Shown here: in pieces, positions 61,722 through 64,000 of the stretch
Position numbering within the stretch: position 1 is the stretch's first letter
How the letters are laid out: the number at the start of each line of letters is the position of its first letter
Assembly: GCF_010747475.1 (NCBI RefSeq)
Contig: NZ_VSLZ01000004.1
Span: 62,001 to 126,000 of the forward strand
Length of the DNA stretch: 64,000 nt
Source: Halorussus sp. MSC15.2
GTDB taxonomy: Archaea > Halobacteriota > Halobacteria > Halobacteriales > Haladaptataceae
Direction: 5' to 3'
Translations under genes and position numbers: made by a program
Notes under the pieces: model-generated
What the model was told of the DNA's origin: nothing
Databases searched by the model: none
Seen by the model: only the letters and a program-made list of their open reading frames with translations

Positions 61722-63446
61722 CTACGGACCCAAATTCCGGGCTATCTGGTCGGCGGTCCGCCGCAGGTTGTAGGCGTTCCAGACGAATCGGTGACCGTCG
61801 AGGAGCGTGAGACCGCCGCCCGACGAGATGGTGTGTCGCCCGGCCGACAGCGGACCGTCCTCGTTCGGTGCGATGTCGGCGACCGCCTCCTCCGAGAACG
61901 CTGTCGGCGTGAGTTCGGTCACGCGATTGACGACGATTCGGTGCCCGTACCACTCGGCGCAGTCCTGCGTCGGCCGATAGAGGTCGCCGTCGGTCACCCA
62001 CGGCGTGCCCGCCGGTCTGGCCGCCCGAACGTCGGTCTTGACCGGGTTGTTCGCGTGTGGACGCCACGGACCGGTCAGTTCGGGGGCGTGCCAGAGGTAG
62101 AGGTTCGTGTTCACCATGTCGTCGCGCTTCGTGAAGAAGAGCCACCACCTGCCGTCGTGACGGACCGGCGTCGGGTCCACGCCCGCGACGTCCGGTATCA
62201 GGGTTCGCTCGCGCTCCCACTCGTCGGGCGATTCGACCCGGTACAACGCTATCTCGTTCGCCTCGTGCATCTCGGGCGTCGCGTAGAGGTCGCCCTCGTG
62301 TCTGAAGAGGTACGGGTACGAGAGGTGGTAGGGTCTGTCGAGTGCGGTTCCGACGGTGGGGTCGGGGTCGTCGTAGTTCAGGTAGGAGATGTTCCCGGAG
62401 TCGTCCTCGTAGGAGTACTTCTCGAAGAAGACGAAGGTGTCGCCGTCTATCGCCGCGGGGAAGGGGTCGGCGACGAACTCGGTGTCGGTCGGCGAGGAGT
62501 ACCACTGGACGGTGGGCGACCGCTCGTCGTCCACGAAGTCCCGGACCGACGCGTCCGACACGCCGATGCTCCACTTCTCGTACCCGCGCGCCACCTCCCG
62601 GAGCATGGCGGCGGCCCGCCGCGCGTCGAACCGCAGAATCTGGGACGGACTCGGCGACCGATAGACGGGCGCGTCCGTCTTCGAGGGGGGCTGTTCCAGA
62701 TACCCCGCCTCCCCGTTCAGGATGTCGGTGGCGACCTGCGCGGGCCACCGCGAGGTACCGGACAGCGTCCGGTCCAAGTTCGTGCTCCACGAGAACGGCA
62801 CCGTGGGGAAGTACCCCCGTCGAAGGATGACGCCGCCGTCGAGGCGCTCGGTCAACCGCTGTAACACCGCCCCTGTCACGGAGTCGTCCTCGTATATCTC
62901 CCAGAAACACGGCGGCAGGCCCCTGTACTTCTGCTCGTCGCCGTGGTGGAACGACCAGACGCCGTACCGCGACGCGTCGAGAATCTCGCCCTTGATGATT
63001 CCGAAGGCGAACCGCAGAACGAAGTCGAGGTCGAACGACCGAATTCGGTCGACGTCCGACGCCGAGAAGTACTCGGCGTACCCCTCCTCTCGCACGTCGC
63101 AGTGGATTCGCTCGACGCCGTCGAGTTCGGCGGACAGGTCCACCGGCTTTCGCGACTCTCCGTCGCCCGCGACGTGGTGCTTGTACAGTCGCCACGTCAC
63201 CTTGTTCACCGTCTCCCTCGCCCCCTCGGACTCCACCGTCTCGACTACGGACCGCGCCATCTCCGCGACCCGGCCGAGACCCGACTCGGGAGTCGCGTCG
63301 TTCACCCGTCGCTCGTCGACGACGAGGAGTCTCGGCCGGACGTTCTCCACGTCGAGCAGGTGTCGAACACACTCGGCCTGCCAGTGGTCGAACGTCGTGC
63401 CGGTACACATGATGCCGAAGTCCAGCGTCGAACTGTCCTCGCTCAT
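61722..63446 (-). CDS. Formyltransferase domain fused to a GINT1-like propeller glycosyltransferase
   Basis: A 574-residue protein. The N-terminal half (about 1-265) resembles formyltransferases acting on sugar nucleotides: LRFAFGIIKGEILDASRYGV, SFHHGDEQKYRGLPPCFWEI (in the place of the 'HPSLLPxYRG' motif), and LDGGVILRRG. The C-terminal half (about 300-574) is a five-bladed propeller-like region of the GINT1/GH43-like type: EFVADPFPAAIDGDTFVFFE, YLFRHEGDLYATPEMHEANE, TPVRHDGRWWLFFTKRDD, and GGGLTLLDGHRFVWNAYNLR. GINT1 is a glucosamine inositolphosphorylceramide transferase in plants. Here the protein may modify an amino sugar or transfer it in surface glycan synthesis. ATG 63446 starts in MSEDSSTLDFGIMCTG. 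Confidence 0.75.
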   Translation of the reverse strand: MSEDSSTLDFGIMCTGTTFDHWQAECVRHLLDVENVRPRLLVVDERRVNDATPESGLGRVAEMARSVVETVESEGARETVNKVTWRLYKHHVAGDGESRKPVDLSAELDGVERIHCDVREEGYAEYFSASDVDRIRSFDLDFVLRFAFGIIKGEILDASRYGVWSFHHGDEQKYRGLPPCFWEIYEDDSVTGAVLQRLTERLDGGVILRRGYFPTVPFSWSTNLDRTLSGTSRWPAQVATDILNGEAGYLEQPPSKTDAPVYRSPSPSQILRFDARRAAAMLREVARGYEKWSIGVSDASVRDFVDDERSPTVQWYSSPTDTEFVADPFPAAIDGDTFVFFEKYSYEDDSGNISYLNYDDPDPTVGTALDRPYHLSYPYLFRHEGDLYATPEMHEANEIALYRVESPDEWERERTLIPDVAGVDPTPVRHDGRWWLFFTKRDDMVNTNLYLWHAPELTGPWRPHANNPVKTDVRAARPAGTPWVTDGDLYRPTQDCAEWYGHRIVVNRVTELTPTAFSEEAVADIAPNEDGPLSAGRHTISSGGGLTLLDGHRFVWNAYNLRRTADQIARNLGP

Positions 63447-64000
63447 GTCGCGGGTTCCCCGTGGGTCGCCGACGCGGCGCGGAAACGACTCTCGGTGCTC
63501 TCTGCGGTTGGAAAGACCCCTCTCATGTTCACCCGCCGGGACGACGGCGCGAGCGCTCAAATAGCTCTCGGTAGTTTGACAGCCGCGGCGGCGGGAAATT
63601 ACCGGTTGCGGACCAGGTGGGGTCGATGGTCGTTCGCGGCCGCCGACTGCTCTTCGAATCGACGTCTCGGTATCCGGAGACCGACCGCGTCTTCTGGTGG
63701 TCCGCCGCTGCGTCCGGGGTTTCGGCCGCGTTCCGAACCGGACGTACCACGGTCAGTATACTTATGACGGTCGTCGTGGAAGCTTCCACGAAGCGACCGG
63801 TTCGCGGGAGCGGATGCGAGCGCGGGCGTGGAGGTGGATGGGAATGCGGACGCAGGAGAGAACACGGACGCGAATGGGAAACCGGGAGTGGGGAAGCGCA
63901 GGACCGCATCTGCTATCCGGCGTTTCGGCGACCAGTGGGCACTGAACGAACCGGCAAACCGCGAGACTGCGGGCGAGACGAGACTACGGGGGAGTAGAAC
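63447..64000. other. 3' flank, no supported gene
   Basis: Sequence after the fusion gene start contains only short Arg/Gly-rich frames on both strands, typical of non-coding GC-rich DNA. The upstream part must hold the promoter of the fusion gene (minus strand). An AT-richer string (GTCAGTATACTTATGACG, 63750-63767) could be a promoter for a gene beyond the window. Confidence 0.4.

Noticed and set aside
63617-63997. 126-codon plus-strand frame at the right end
   Set aside because: It is Arg/Gly/Glu-rich without a domain, overlaps other random frames and starts within probable promoter DNA.

Overview
The window is chromosomal DNA from a halophilic archaeon (class Halobacteria). Signs of this are the very GC-rich coding sequence with acidic proteins, many twin-arginine (Tat) signal peptides and lipoboxes, an archaeal TFB, a Bat/HTH_10 regulator, HalOD1 output-domain proteins, an AglF-type nucleotidyltransferase, fused cytochrome oxidase subunits I+III, and AT-rich TATA-like boxes about 25-30 bases before many starts (leaderless mRNAs). 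The genus cannot be fixed from the sequence. No rRNA, tRNA or CRISPR array is visible.

Layout. 0-6.7 kb: a secreted protein of unknown function, membrane proteins, an arylsulfotransferase-type propeller protein convergent with a GH5-like Tat lipoprotein, and small proteins. 7.4-15 kb: an aerobic respiration island with oxidase subunits IV, I+III (fused; the fusion is interrupted by an apparent 1-nt deletion) and II, a second subunit I, and several small haloarchaeal membrane or zinc-finger proteins. 15.2-17.6 kb: a lipoprotein pseudogene broken by several frameshifts, and a tyrosine recombinase with a possible leader ORF. 17.9-37 kb: chromosomal housekeeping and accessory genes: FAD protein, beta-CASP/MBL hydrolase, regulators, DyP-like Tat protein, a frameshifted Na+/Ca2+ antiporter, FAH hydrolase, iron-binding-type lipoprotein, PAS-GAF histidine kinase, TFB, phosphoribosyltransferase, lyxose isomerase-like cupin and AglF. 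37-48.5 kb: a mucin-like secreted protein, a sulfatase-fold protein, a trehalose synthase-like GH13 enzyme, a MacB-type ABC exporter and a SIMPL protein. 48.5-63.5 kb: a cell-surface polysaccharide cluster with two Tat-exported polysaccharide-lyase-14-like proteins, a methyltransferase, two GT4 and one membrane GT2 glycosyltransferases, a sugar/polyol nucleotidyltransferase next to a CDP-glycerol glycerophosphotransferase-like enzyme, an intact ABC flippase-type transporter plus its decayed duplicate, and a formyltransferase / GINT1-like fusion.

How it fits together. The last 15 kb reads as one system that makes nucleotide-activated precursors, assembles a glycan (possibly with a phosphopolyol polymer resembling teichoic acid), flips it across the membrane and trims it outside. 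This is the best candidate for an undescribed system here. The respiratory island may be controlled at a divergent promoter that carries a perfect 14-bp palindrome. Three loci carry frameshifts. Two of them are single-base losses in otherwise well-conserved genes and should be checked as possible assembly errors before being called pseudogenes.
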